Assembly: GCF_024198175.1 (NCBI RefSeq)
Contig: NZ_JAJVKV010000011.1
Coordinates: 248,001-312,000, forward strand
Direction: 5' to 3'
Length of the DNA: 64,000 nt
From: Pyxidicoccus xibeiensis
GTDB taxonomy: Bacteria > Myxococcota > Myxococcia > Myxococcales > Myxococcaceae
This document shows positions 8,706 through 16,663 of this stretch, in pieces. The first letter of the stretch is position 1; each line of letters begins with the position of its first letter. Both the position numbers and the translations under genes were made by a program. Under the pieces are notes generated by a model. It was not told the origin of the DNA. It saw nothing but the letters and a program-made list of their open reading frames with translations, and ran no database searches.

Positions 8706-10985
8706 TCACACGTAGCCGAACCGGCGCCGCGCGAACCACTCCGCGCCGAGCAGCGCGATGAGCGCCACCAGGTAGTACCAGCGGTCCCACAGCGGCTGGT
8801 CCTTCGCGCGGCCCACCTCCACCACCGGCGGGTCCAGCAGCGGCACGTCGGGCAGGCCATCCTGGGGCAGCTTGTACGCCTTGCCCCCGGTGACCTTGGC
8901 AATCTGCTCCATCAGCTCCGGCCGCACCGACGCATCCGACAGCTCGGGCCCCACGGCGCGCACCGCCACCGCGTCCTCGCCCGCGCCCAGGTCGGTCTCA
9001 CCCTTCTTCGCCGTGGCCAGCAGCTTGTACGGCCCCGGCGCGGGCGGCGCGAACTCCAGCCGCACGACACCATCCACCCCGGTGGTGCCCGTCTGCACCG
9101 CCACCGGCTTCTGTGACGCCACGGAGAACAGCTCCACCCGCACCTGCGCCTCCTGCGCCGGCTGGTAGTCCGCCATCCGCGCCTGCACCACCACGCCCAC
9201 GGGCCGCCCCGGCTCCACCGACGGCGGGTCCGCCGTCACCTTCAGCGTCGTCAGGTCCGGGTCTCTCACCAGCCACCGCAGCGCATTGCCCCAGAAGCGG
9301 TCATACGCGCGGTTGGGCGAGCCATCCCGGTGCGCCGCGAAGGCCCAGTACCAGGACGCGTCCGTGGCCATCACCAGCGCCCGGCCCCGGCCGTAGTCCC
9401 ACACCGCCACCAGCGGCGCGTTCTTCCCGTTCGACGTCAGGTGCGGATGGTCCAGCAGCACCGTGGCCCCGGGCCGCGCCTGCGTCAGGTTGGCGCCCGG
9501 AATGGGCGGCAGCTCCGCCCACGCCGCCTCGGTGCTGGACGCGCCCGTGCCAATCGCGGTCACCGGGTGGCGCAGGCCCTCGGGCGTCAGCCGCGCGGTG
9601 AAGGGCTCCGGATTCGCGGCGCCGGCGGCCTGCACCGGCAGCGCCTCCATCAGCGTGGGCATCGTCGCCCGGCCCTCGCCCAGCACGCTGTCGCCGCCAA
9701 TCATCACGAAGGCGCCGCCATTGTGGATGTAGCGCTCCAGGTTCCGCTCGTACTCGGCGATGGACAGCGACGGGTCCGCGTGCCCGAAGTTCTGGAAGAT
9801 GACGACGTCGAAGGTGTCCAGCTTCGTGTCGAAAATCTCGTCCATGGGGAACGGGATGAGCGACAGCTCGCGCTCGTTCACCACGCCCGGGTCGTCCGAC
9901 AGCGTGCGCAGGATGTAGAAGGACACCAGGTCCACGTTGGCGTCCTGGCGCAAGAGCCCGCGCAGGTAGCGCTCGTCCCACGAGGGCCGGCCCACCACCA
10001 GCAGCACGCGCACGCGGTCTCGAATCACCTTCAGCGTGAAGGAGCGGGTGTTGTTGTCCGCCACCGCCTCGTCCGGGAAGGTGGGCACCGTCACCGTGTA
10101 GACGAAGCGCCCCGTCTGGTCCGGCGTGAAGGTGAAGGACACCGGCTTCACGTCGTCCGACGACTCCAGGCGCACCGTCTTGCTCGCCACCGTCTTGCCT
10201 TCCTGGCTGAGCACCACCGGAAGCTCGCGGCCGCTGAAGCCCCGGCCGTGAATCTCCACCTCCACCGTGAGCGAGTTGCGCACGAAGGCGAAGTCGTCGA
10301 CCTTCAGGCCTTCCACCGCCAGATCTTTCAGCGCCTCCTGCCCCACGGTGAACGTGGACACGGGCACGTTCAGGTCCGCCAGGGCCGCGCGCGCCCGGCC
10401 CACCACGCCCGCCTTCAGCTCCGTGTTGTCCGCGCCGTCGCTGAGCAGCAGCATGCCGGACAGCTTTCGAGAGCCCTGCCCCGCGCCCGCCGCCGCTCGC
10501 ACCGCGGCCAGCAGGTCGGTCGTGCCCGCGCGCGCCGGCTCCTTCGCCAGCGACGCGGCCGTCACCGGGGCCAGCTCCGGGTCGAACCCGTACAGCTCCA
10601 CCGTGAAGCGGTCCTGCAGGGCGGCGAACTGCGGCGCGGCCTTCTCCAGGAAGGCGGCCACCTGCGCGGTGCGCGTGGGCCCGCCGGGCTCCGAGGGGAA
10701 GCTCATGGAGGCGGAGCGGTCCACCAGCACCGCCACGCGGTTCTTCATCCGGGCCACCTGCAGGTGGCGGATGCCGGGCTCCAGCAGGAAGAAGAGCGCG
10801 GCCACGCCCGCGCCCACGCGAAGGGCCCACAGCAGGACACGGCGCCCGCGCGAGGGCTCGCGGCGCACGCCCCAGGCCGCCAGCGCCACGCCCAGCACCA
10901 GACCGAGGGCGAGCAGCACCAGCGCCCAGGGTGGCAGCGGGGAGAGGCTGACGAGCTTCCAGGCGTTGAAGGTGGGGGAGTTCAT
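8706..10985 (-). CDS. Membrane protein with von Willebrand A and glutamine-amidotransferase-like domains
   Basis: 759 residues. Two N-terminal membrane helices (about 20-40 and 50-70) precede a vWA domain with a metal site D89-R-S-A-S; then beta-sandwich segments, and from about residue 330 a domain starting VRVLLVVGRPSWDERYLRGLL with GGAFVMIGGDSVLG, as in the class I glutamine-amidotransferase-like half of such proteins. A last hydrophobic helix is at the C-terminus (YYLVALIALLGAEWF). Related proteins in planctomycetes and myxobacteria sit in BatA-type gene sets with a MoxR ATPase and DUF58 protein; here only a DUF4159 gene lies upstream (27-base gap, same strand). Function unknown, probably a large periplasmic scaffold. 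Confidence 0.75.
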   Translation of the reverse strand: MNSPTFNAWKLVSLSPLPPWALVLLALGLVLGVALAAWGVRREPSRGRRVLLWALRVGAGVAALFFLLEPGIRHLQVARMKNRVAVLVDRSASMSFPSEPGGPTRTAQVAAFLEKAAPQFAALQDRFTVELYGFDPELAPVTAASLAKEPARAGTTDLLAAVRAAAGAGQGSRKLSGMLLLSDGADNTELKAGVVGRARAALADLNVPVSTFTVGQEALKDLAVEGLKVDDFAFVRNSLTVEVEIHGRGFSGRELPVVLSQEGKTVASKTVRLESSDDVKPVSFTFTPDQTGRFVYTVTVPTFPDEAVADNNTRSFTLKVIRDRVRVLLVVGRPSWDERYLRGLLRQDANVDLVSFYILRTLSDDPGVVNERELSLIPFPMDEIFDTKLDTFDVVIFQNFGHADPSLSIAEYERNLERYIHNGGAFVMIGGDSVLGEGRATMPTLMEALPVQAAGAANPEPFTARLTPEGLRHPVTAIGTGASSTEAAWAELPPIPGANLTQARPGATVLLDHPHLTSNGKNAPLVAVWDYGRGRALVMATDASWYWAFAAHRDGSPNRAYDRFWGNALRWLVRDPDLTTLKVTADPPSVEPGRPVGVVVQARMADYQPAQEAQVRVELFSVASQKPVAVQTGTTGVDGVVRLEFAPPAPGPYKLLATAKKGETDLGAGEDAVAVRAVGPELSDASVRPELMEQIAKVTGGKAYKLPQDGLPDVPLLDPPVVEVGRAKDQPLWDRWYYLVALIALLGAEWFARRRFGYV

Positions 10986-11012
10986 CCAGGCTTTCGGCGT
11001 CAGGCCGGTGCT

Positions 11013-11771
11013 TCAGCGCCGCTTGTTGAGGATGAGCGGCAGGTGGACGGCGTCGTCCTTGTAATCGAGGCAGAGGGCATACATGCAGATGTTGAGGCCC
11101 AGGCGCACGGCCAGCTCGCGCTGGGGCTCGCCTCCGGGGGACACGTCGAACTCGTAGTCTCCGGCCTCGCTGCGGCTCCACGCCCCGGCCAGGTCGTTCT
11201 GCGAGTACAGCACCGCGGCGCGCTTGCCCAGCATGCAGGCCGACAGGTGTGGCTTGTTGAGCAGCCGTCCCGGCGCCGCGTCCAGCAGGAAGAAGGACTT
11301 GAACACCACGTGCCCGGAGGGCACCTCGGCCAGCGGGCTCTGCGGCAGCACCCGCGCCATCTCCCGGCGGAAGGACGCGTCGAAGCCGTCCCCGTCGCTG
11401 CCGTCGTTCGCGTCCGCCAGCATGAAGCCGCCGTACGTGAGGTAGCGGCGCAGGTTGGTGACCTCCGGCTCGGTGAGCGCGGGGAAGGCGCCGTCGCCGC
11501 CGAAGTAGAGGAAGGGGTACTCGAACAGCTCCCGGGAGCTGAGCTGGAAGCCGCGCGCGTCCGGCACCACCTCCACGGAGGTGCGGCGCTGCAGCTCCCA
11601 GGCGATGCGGCGCAGCCCGGACAGCCGCGCGTCCCAGCGGCCTCCGTGGCGGGCCACCGCGGGGATGAAGCGGCTCTTCTCACCGAAGGCGTCCGCCCGC
11701 CGGGAGAGCAGCGGGAGGAGCGCGGCGGTGCCGAGCAGGAGGTTTCGACGCGTCAATCGCCGGGCGGACAT
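11013..11771 (-). CDS. DUF4159 protein with twin-arginine-type signal
   Basis: 252 residues. The N-terminus SARRLTRRNLLLGTAALLPLL has a twin-arginine motif and hydrophobic stretch, implying export in folded form. The rest fits DUF4159, with FEYPFLYFGGDG, LRRYLTYGGFMLADAN and a closing Arg/Leu-rich block. DUF4159 proteins resemble the amidotransferase-like domain of the neighbouring 759-residue protein and regularly accompany it, so the two are probably co-transcribed from the promoter at 11772-11790 and act together outside the membrane. The reaction, if any, is unknown. The ATG follows a TATAGA box by only a few bases and has no ribosome site. Confidence 0.75.
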   Translation of the reverse strand: MSARRLTRRNLLLGTAALLPLLSRRADAFGEKSRFIPAVARHGGRWDARLSGLRRIAWELQRRTSVEVVPDARGFQLSSRELFEYPFLYFGGDGAFPALTEPEVTNLRRYLTYGGFMLADANDGSDGDGFDASFRREMARVLPQSPLAEVPSGHVVFKSFFLLDAAPGRLLNKPHLSACMLGKRAAVLYSQNDLAGAWSRSEAGDYEFDVSPGGEPQRELAVRLGLNICMYALCLDYKDDAVHLPLILNKRR

Positions 11772-11778
11772 GGAGCGT

Positions 11779-11820
11779 CTCTATATACCGTCGACGGGTG
11801 CTCGCATTCCCCGGTATAGA
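11779..11820. promoter_or_regulatory. Divergent pair of near-identical -10 elements (CGGTATA.. GAG)
   Basis: On the minus strand CGGTATATAGAG ends about 7 bases before the ATG at 11771; on the plus strand CCGGTATAGAGG ends about 7 bases before the ATG at 11829. The two make an imperfect inverted repeat (11781-11790 and 11811-11819). Both genes would be leaderless and driven by matched promoters. Confidence 0.5.
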
Positions 11821-11828
11821 GGGGCCCC

Positions 11829-12092
11829 ATGGCAAAAGCCGGACAGACGCCCCCTGGGCCCGGGTCGGACGAAATCCGGGCCGCCTGGGCCCGGAAGGAC
11901 GCTGGCGACGTGGCCGGGGCCCGGAAGGCCGCCGAGCGCATCCTGGCGGGCAACCCCTCCCCCGAGGACAGGGCGGAGGCGCATGAGCTGCTCCGGCGCA
12001 CCTCCACCCCCAGCCGCCTGTACGGCTTCGCCCTGCTCGCCGCCGCCGTCTTTATCGTCCTGCTGGTGCTGGCTTTGAGCAGGTACGCGTAA
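11829..12092 (+). CDS. Small single-pass membrane protein, hypothetical
   Basis: 87 residues: a charged N-terminal region with a helix-rich segment (EIRAAWARKDAGDVAGARKA, reminiscent of half a TPR) and one C-terminal membrane helix (about residues 66-84). I do not recognise a family. The cytoplasmic part is rich in Ala/Arg/Glu. It starts directly after a TATAGA box, and the next gene on the same strand begins 56 bases downstream, so the two may be co-transcribed. Confidence 0.6.
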   Translation: MAKAGQTPPGPGSDEIRAAWARKDAGDVAGARKAAERILAGNPSPEDRAEAHELLRRTSTPSRLYGFALLAAAVFIVLLVLALSRYA

Positions 12093-12148
12093 GCTGGGCG
12101 GACCGCGCGCCATCCCGTGCGCGCACCCTCTTCAAGGAGTCTCGAGCC

Positions 12149-12856
12149 ATGGAAGGCCTCATCCAGGCCCTCAGGGCGTACCAGACGTTCAACCCCTCCG
12201 GCTGGGTGGGCATCTATCGCCTGCTGCCCATGTGGGCGGGCATCGTCTGCTGTGTCGTCGGCGTCACGCTGCTGCTGGCCGGCGGCGGGCGGCTGTTCCG
12301 CGTGCTGGCGGGCCCCATCGGCGCGGTGCTGGGCCTGTGGTGCACCCGCGTCGTCGCCACGAAGCTGGGCCTGCCGGAGTTCACCCCCCACCTGCCCACC
12401 ATCGTCGCGGCGGTGCTGCTGGCGCTGGGCTTCCTCTTCCCCGCGGCCATCACCTTCCTGGGCCTGGGGGTGCCGCTGGGGCTCATCGCGGGGCAGATTG
12501 CCGGGCCGCAGGACTTCCTGCTGGGCTTCGCGCCGGGCTTCATCATCGGCGGGCTGGTGGGCGCGCTGCTCCACCGGCCGGTGAGCGTCCTGGTGGCCTC
12601 GGCGGTGGGCGGGTGGGTGCTCGTCATCGGCGCGCTCGCGGCCCTGCACCAGTTCGGCGGGCTGGTGGCGGCCGTCGCCAGCCGGCCGTGGGGCGTCATC
12701 GTCGCGGCGGCCCTCTTCGCGATAGCGGGCGCGGTGTACCAGCTGGCCGTCCGGCCCTCCCCCGAGGATGCGGACAAGCTGCGCGCGGAGAAGGAGCGGC
12801 TGAAGCAGCGCCAGGCGGAGCAGCGGGCGCTCGAAAAGCGGTGGGGGGTCAAGTAA
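12149..12856 (+). CDS. Polytopic membrane protein with charged C-terminal coil, hypothetical
   Basis: 235 residues with about seven hydrophobic helices between residues 20 and 200, many Gly/Ala-rich, then a charged tail (DADKLRAEKERLKQRQAEQ) that should form a cytoplasmic coiled coil. An AAGGAG ribosome site lies 10 bases before the ATG. The alternating glycine-rich helices recall small transporters or DUF4203-like proteins, but I see no family motif I can name. It follows the 87-residue membrane protein and precedes the duplicated beta-sandwich protein on the same strand. Confidence 0.6.
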   Translation: MEGLIQALRAYQTFNPSGWVGIYRLLPMWAGIVCCVVGVTLLLAGGGRLFRVLAGPIGAVLGLWCTRVVATKLGLPEFTPHLPTIVAAVLLALGFLFPAAITFLGLGVPLGLIAGQIAGPQDFLLGFAPGFIIGGLVGALLHRPVSVLVASAVGGWVLVIGALAALHQFGGLVAAVASRPWGVIVAAALFAIAGAVYQLAVRPSPEDADKLRAEKERLKQRQAEQRALEKRWGVK

Positions 12857-12954
12857 CCCGCTGGGGGGCCCCTGCCCTCTGGCGCGCTTTACCTCCACCG
12901 CCCCGGCGCGTACATTCCGCCGCCTTTCCCCCCGGAATCCCCCCGTAAGGACTG

Positions 12955-14412
12955 ATGGGCCAGGCCAGGCGCAAGGAGAAGGAGAAGCAGCAGGAAGCCC
13001 CCCCGGAGCCCGCTCCCCGGCAGGAAGCCGCCCCCGTGCCCGACGCGTGGGTAAAGCCCCAGGGGTTGTCTCGCAAGGGCTGGGCCATCCTCGCGGGACT
13101 CATCCTCCTGATGCAGTTCCCGCTCATCCACTACGCGCTCTTCCGCGGCGACGCGGCGGTGACGGCGGCGGTGCCCTACTCGCAGGACTTCTCCGACCCG
13201 GCCGTGGTGAAGCGGGACTGGTTCTCCACCGGCGGCTTCTGGCGCACCGTGAATGGGGAGCTGCTGGCCCCGGGCGTGAAGAACAACCCCCTGTGGCTCC
13301 AGGCCCCGCTGCCGGACGACGTGGCCATCGAGTTCGACGTGCGGTCCGAGCCCCCGGAGGGCGACATCCGCGTGGAGCTGTTCGGCAATGGGGTGGACCC
13401 GTCCTCCGGCTACGTGCTGGTGCAGGGCGGGTGGAACAACTCCATGTCCGTCCTCGCCCGCCAGGACGTGAATGCCCCCACGCTGGACGCGCTCCGGCGC
13501 CGCGCCGCCCGCGTCGCCGAGTCCGGCGGCGGCAAGGGCGCCGACCTCGTGGACACCGGCGTCTTCAAGCCGGACACCAAGGTCCGCGTCGAGGCGCGCG
13601 GCAACCCCGTGCAGGCCGGCCGCACCTACCACTGGCGCATCGAGCGCCGCGGCACGCTGCTGCGCTGGTCCATCGACGGCGAGCCCGTGCTGGAGCTGGA
13701 CGACCCGTTCCCCCTCAAGGGCGAGGGCCTGGACCGGCTGGGCCTGTCCGGCAACGAGTCTCAAATCTTCTTCGACAACCTGCGCGTGGACACGCCCGAC
13801 CGCATGCCGGCCCCCGCCCCCGTGGCGCGCGCGCCGCTGCCGCCCCCCGGCCCCTACGCGGACAACTTCGACCGCGCCACGCTGGGTGACGCGTGGAACG
13901 TCACCAACCCCTCCGCGGTGAAGCTGGAGAACGGCGCCCTCGTGGTGGAGCTCATCCACAACCGCCCGGTGTGGCTCAAGCAGCCCATCCCCACCAACGC
14001 CACCATCGAGTTCGACGCCTGGACGGAAGACCCCCAGGGCGACATCAAGGTGGAGGCCTGGGGCGACGGCAAGTCGTTCTACGCGGGCGACCTGCGCCTG
14101 CAGTACACCGCCACCGGCTACGTCTTCATCTTCGGCGGCTGGCGCAACACCCAGTCCGCCATTGCCCGCCAGCACGAGCACACCAACGACCGCGCCGTGC
14201 GCAATGGCGCCGCCGTCGTCCCCGGCAAGCGCCACCACTTCAAGCTCACCCGCCGAGGCGGTGCCCTCGCGTGGGAGCTGGATGGCCAGCCCTTCCTCAC
14301 CCTCCAGGACCCCGCTCCTCTGGAAGGCCCGCGCAACCAGTTCTTCGGCTTCTCGGGCTGGAAGACCCGCGTGCACTTCGACAATCTGAAGATTGAGCCG
14401 CTCTCCCCCTAG
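12955..14412 (+). CDS. Membrane-anchored protein with two tandem concanavalin-like beta-sandwich domains
   Basis: 485 residues: a Lys/Glu/Pro-rich cytoplasmic start, one membrane helix (about residues 42-62), then two homologous halves. Each half opens with YxxxF or NFD, continues with a Leu-Leu-Ala / Leu-Val-Val strand, IEFDxxxEdPxGDIkVE, a GGWxN segment and closes with LxWxxDGxPxLxLxDP and FDNL. This is the layout of laminin-G/concanavalin-like domains (DUF1961-type); the halves start near residues 75 and 300. A role in binding an extracellular glycan is possible but not shown. The next gene, a ketosynthase, begins 19 bases after the stop, so the two are likely co-transcribed. Confidence 0.6.
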   Translation: MGQARRKEKEKQQEAPPEPAPRQEAAPVPDAWVKPQGLSRKGWAILAGLILLMQFPLIHYALFRGDAAVTAAVPYSQDFSDPAVVKRDWFSTGGFWRTVNGELLAPGVKNNPLWLQAPLPDDVAIEFDVRSEPPEGDIRVELFGNGVDPSSGYVLVQGGWNNSMSVLARQDVNAPTLDALRRRAARVAESGGGKGADLVDTGVFKPDTKVRVEARGNPVQAGRTYHWRIERRGTLLRWSIDGEPVLELDDPFPLKGEGLDRLGLSGNESQIFFDNLRVDTPDRMPAPAPVARAPLPPPGPYADNFDRATLGDAWNVTNPSAVKLENGALVVELIHNRPVWLKQPIPTNATIEFDAWTEDPQGDIKVEAWGDGKSFYAGDLRLQYTATGYVFIFGGWRNTQSAIARQHEHTNDRAVRNGAAVVPGKRHHFKLTRRGGALAWELDGQPFLTLQDPAPLEGPRNQFFGFSGWKTRVHFDNLKIEPLSP

Positions 14413-14431
14413 CGGCCAAGGAAAGCCACAC

Positions 14432-16000
14432 GTGCGCAGAGTAGGAATCTTCGGCTGGGGCGTCGTCGCCCCCAAGTCCAGGAACATCGAAGCTTTCGAG
14501 CGGAATCTCTCCTCCGCCGAGAGCTGGCTGTCTCCCTTCAACGGCTTCGGGCCGGACAACTTCCTCGTCGGCATGCCGGAGTTCGAGCTGGCCGACTACA
14601 AGCCCTGGATTGACGCGCGCTTCCCGGGCAGCCGCTTCTCGCAGCTCGAGCGGAAGATGGGCCAGCCGACGCAGTTCGCCATCGGCGCCTTCATCCAGTC
14701 GCTCGCGCAGAACCCCGGGCTGGAGCAGGAGCTGCAGGCCCTGGGTCCCCGCGCCCACGTCTACGTGGGCACCGGCCTGGGCGACCTGCCCACCGTCCAG
14801 TCCATCTCCCTGGACCTGTACCGCGCGCAGCGCCGGTGGGACCGCTTCTGGGCGGCCCCGGAGCGCAACAGCGTCATGCGCCAGTGGCTGGAGACGCGCG
14901 AGCCTCTGCCGGGCCTGCCCCCCGAGCCCTCCACGACGGAGGAGGCCACGCGCGACGAGGCCGAGGACGCCTGGTGGCACTTCTGGGCCGGCCGCTCCGT
15001 GGAGCTGCGCGAGTACCTGTCGGAGCTGCGGGAAATCGAGGCCATCGGCGTGCCGGAAGACGGCGACGTCGAGTCCGCCAAGCTGGCCGTCATCAAGGAG
15101 AAGCGCACCCGCAACGCCCGGCTGCAGAAGAAGTGGATGTCGCCGGAGCCGCCGTGGAACGCCGTCTCCTCCAACGTGCTGTGGAACATCCACAACACGC
15201 CCGCCTCGCAGATTTCGATGATGGGCCGCATCACCGGCATGACGTTCGCCCCGGTGGCCGCGTGCTCGTCCTTCGGCTACGGCCTGCGGCTGGCCATCAA
15301 CGCGATTCAACTGGGCCAGGCCAAGGCCGTCGTCATGGGCATGACGGACCCGCCGCCGACGCCACTCGTCGTGGGCGGCTTCTACAACGCCCGCGTCATC
15401 TCCGCGGACGCCGCCGTCTCCAAGCCCCTCACCGCGCTGCGCGGCACGCACATCGCGGGCGGCTCGGTGGTGTGGGTGCTGGGTGACTTGGAGCACTTCA
15501 CCGCGAAGGGCTTCAAGCCGCTGGGCATGGAGCCGGTGTCCGTGGGCGTCACCGCGGACGCGGACCACATCATCACCCCGTCCAAGGAAGGCCCCACGCT
15601 GGCCATCCGCGAGGCGCTGGCCGGCGCGGGCCTGTCTCCGGAGGACCTGGGCAGCTGGGATTTGCACGCCACCGCCACCCCGGGCGACTTCCTCGAGGTG
15701 CAGAACCTGCGCGACGTGCTGCCCGAGACGGTGCTGATTACCGCGCGCAAGGGCACCTTCGGCCACGGCATGTCCGCGGGCGGCGGCTGGGAGCTGACGG
15801 CCCAGTACCTGGGCTACGGCCAGGGCAAGGTGTACCCCACGCCGCTGAAGCAGGCGGAGCTCAACAAGCAGATTTCGCGCGTCCACGGCCGCTTCGTCTT
15901 CAACGAGCCGGTGGACGCGCCCGCGGGCTGCGCCGGCAAGCTGTCCATGGGCGTGGGTGGCATCAACGCCTGCGTCATCTCGCGCCCCTGGAAGAAGTAG
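14432..16000 (+). CDS. FabF-like beta-ketoacyl synthase
   Basis: 522 residues from the GTG at 14432, which follows AAGGAAAG (14418-14425); an in-frame upstream start overlaps the previous gene. The thiolase fold carries the Cys-His-His triad: C278 in AACSSFGYG, H412 in DLHATATPGD and H445 in KGTFGHGMSAGGG, as in KAS I/II enzymes that condense malonyl-ACP with an acyl chain. It is longer than FabF (about 410 residues) because of an insertion of about 110 residues before the nucleophile (residues about 130-250, rich in Trp and Glu). No ACP, reductase or dehydratase gene is nearby, so it may make or prime a specialised lipid; the partner is unknown. Confidence 0.75.
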   Translation: MRRVGIFGWGVVAPKSRNIEAFERNLSSAESWLSPFNGFGPDNFLVGMPEFELADYKPWIDARFPGSRFSQLERKMGQPTQFAIGAFIQSLAQNPGLEQELQALGPRAHVYVGTGLGDLPTVQSISLDLYRAQRRWDRFWAAPERNSVMRQWLETREPLPGLPPEPSTTEEATRDEAEDAWWHFWAGRSVELREYLSELREIEAIGVPEDGDVESAKLAVIKEKRTRNARLQKKWMSPEPPWNAVSSNVLWNIHNTPASQISMMGRITGMTFAPVAACSSFGYGLRLAINAIQLGQAKAVVMGMTDPPPTPLVVGGFYNARVISADAAVSKPLTALRGTHIAGGSVVWVLGDLEHFTAKGFKPLGMEPVSVGVTADADHIITPSKEGPTLAIREALAGAGLSPEDLGSWDLHATATPGDFLEVQNLRDVLPETVLITARKGTFGHGMSAGGGWELTAQYLGYGQGKVYPTPLKQAELNKQISRVHGRFVFNEPVDAPAGCAGKLSMGVGGINACVISRPWKK

Positions 16001-16013
16001 GCCGGCGCGAAGC

Positions 16014-16568
16014 TCAGGGGTGGGCGCGCTTCGCGTCCTCCTCGAGCTTCGCGGCCCCCTCCGGGTCGATGCGCTGGAGCAGCTCCAGCTCCAGCTCCAG
16101 GTCCCTGGCGTAGCGCTGCTCGGTGGGCAGCTTCCCGCGCCCGCCGTTGCCCTGCAGGGACTCCTGGAGGTCCGCGCGCGTGCGCACCTTGCTGCCGTCC
16201 GTGTAGCCCACGCCGATGTCCTGGCTGATGCGGTCCCCGCGCATCACCCGCAGGACGCAGCCGCCGCTCGTGTGCCGCACGCCCTCCACGAGGAAGCGCG
16301 ACGAGGAGACGGGCCCCAGGGTGCCGCCGCCCGAGTCCAGCCACTCCGTCTCCAGCACGTACTTGCCGGGGTTCTCCCGCCACGAGTAGCCCTTGTCGCG
16401 CAGGGTGGCCTGGACGTGGGGCCACACCTCCGCCAGCTCCTTGCGGTACACGTGGTTGGCCGCCAGGTCGCGCTGGTAGTTCTCGCGCAGCGTGCCCGAG
16501 CAGCCGGTGAGCGCCGCCAGCGTGGCGACGGCGAGACAGACTCCCGCGATGCGGGTGAAGCGGTACAT
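16014..16568 (-). CDS. Hypothetical lipoprotein
   Basis: 184 residues with a lipoprotein signal ending AALTGC (Cys about residue 23). The mature part is mixed alpha/beta with a charged C-terminal helix (LELELELLQRIDPEGAAKLEED) and resembles the outer-membrane-associated lipoproteins that myxobacteria carry in large numbers; no named family. It is downstream of the sigma-factor gene on the same strand with a 95-base gap that contains two hairpins. Convergent with the ketosynthase gene, whose stop is 13 bases away. Confidence 0.6.
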   Translation of the reverse strand: MYRFTRIAGVCLAVATLAALTGCSGTLRENYQRDLAANHVYRKELAEVWPHVQATLRDKGYSWRENPGKYVLETEWLDSGGGTLGPVSSSRFLVEGVRHTSGGCVLRVMRGDRISQDIGVGYTDGSKVRTRADLQESLQGNGGRGKLPTEQRYARDLELELELLQRIDPEGAAKLEEDAKRAHP

Positions 16569-16580
16569 TCGACGCCCCCT

Positions 16581-16610
16581 GGGTTCCGGACGAAACGAGT
16601 CCGGAAACCC
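16581..16610. repeat. Inverted repeat just upstream of the lipoprotein gene
   Basis: GGGTTCCGGAC (16581-16591) and GTCCGGAAACCC (16599-16610) form an 11-bp stem with one bulged base and a 7-base loop. It starts 13 bases before the lipoprotein ATG on the minus strand and could be an operator, a leader hairpin or part of the sigma gene's terminator. Confidence 0.45.
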
Positions 16611-16632
16611 AGCATACCGCGACTGCCCGGCG

Positions 16633-16649
16633 GAAGGCCCGGGGCCTTC
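16633..16649 (-). terminator. Hairpin after the sigma-factor gene
   Basis: GAAGGCC (16633-16639) and GGCCTTC (16643-16649) make a 7-bp GC-rich stem 14 bases past the sigma gene's stop codon. It lacks a T-run, so termination is only probable. Confidence 0.4.
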
Positions 16650-16663
16650 GGAGCGGGCCCCCG

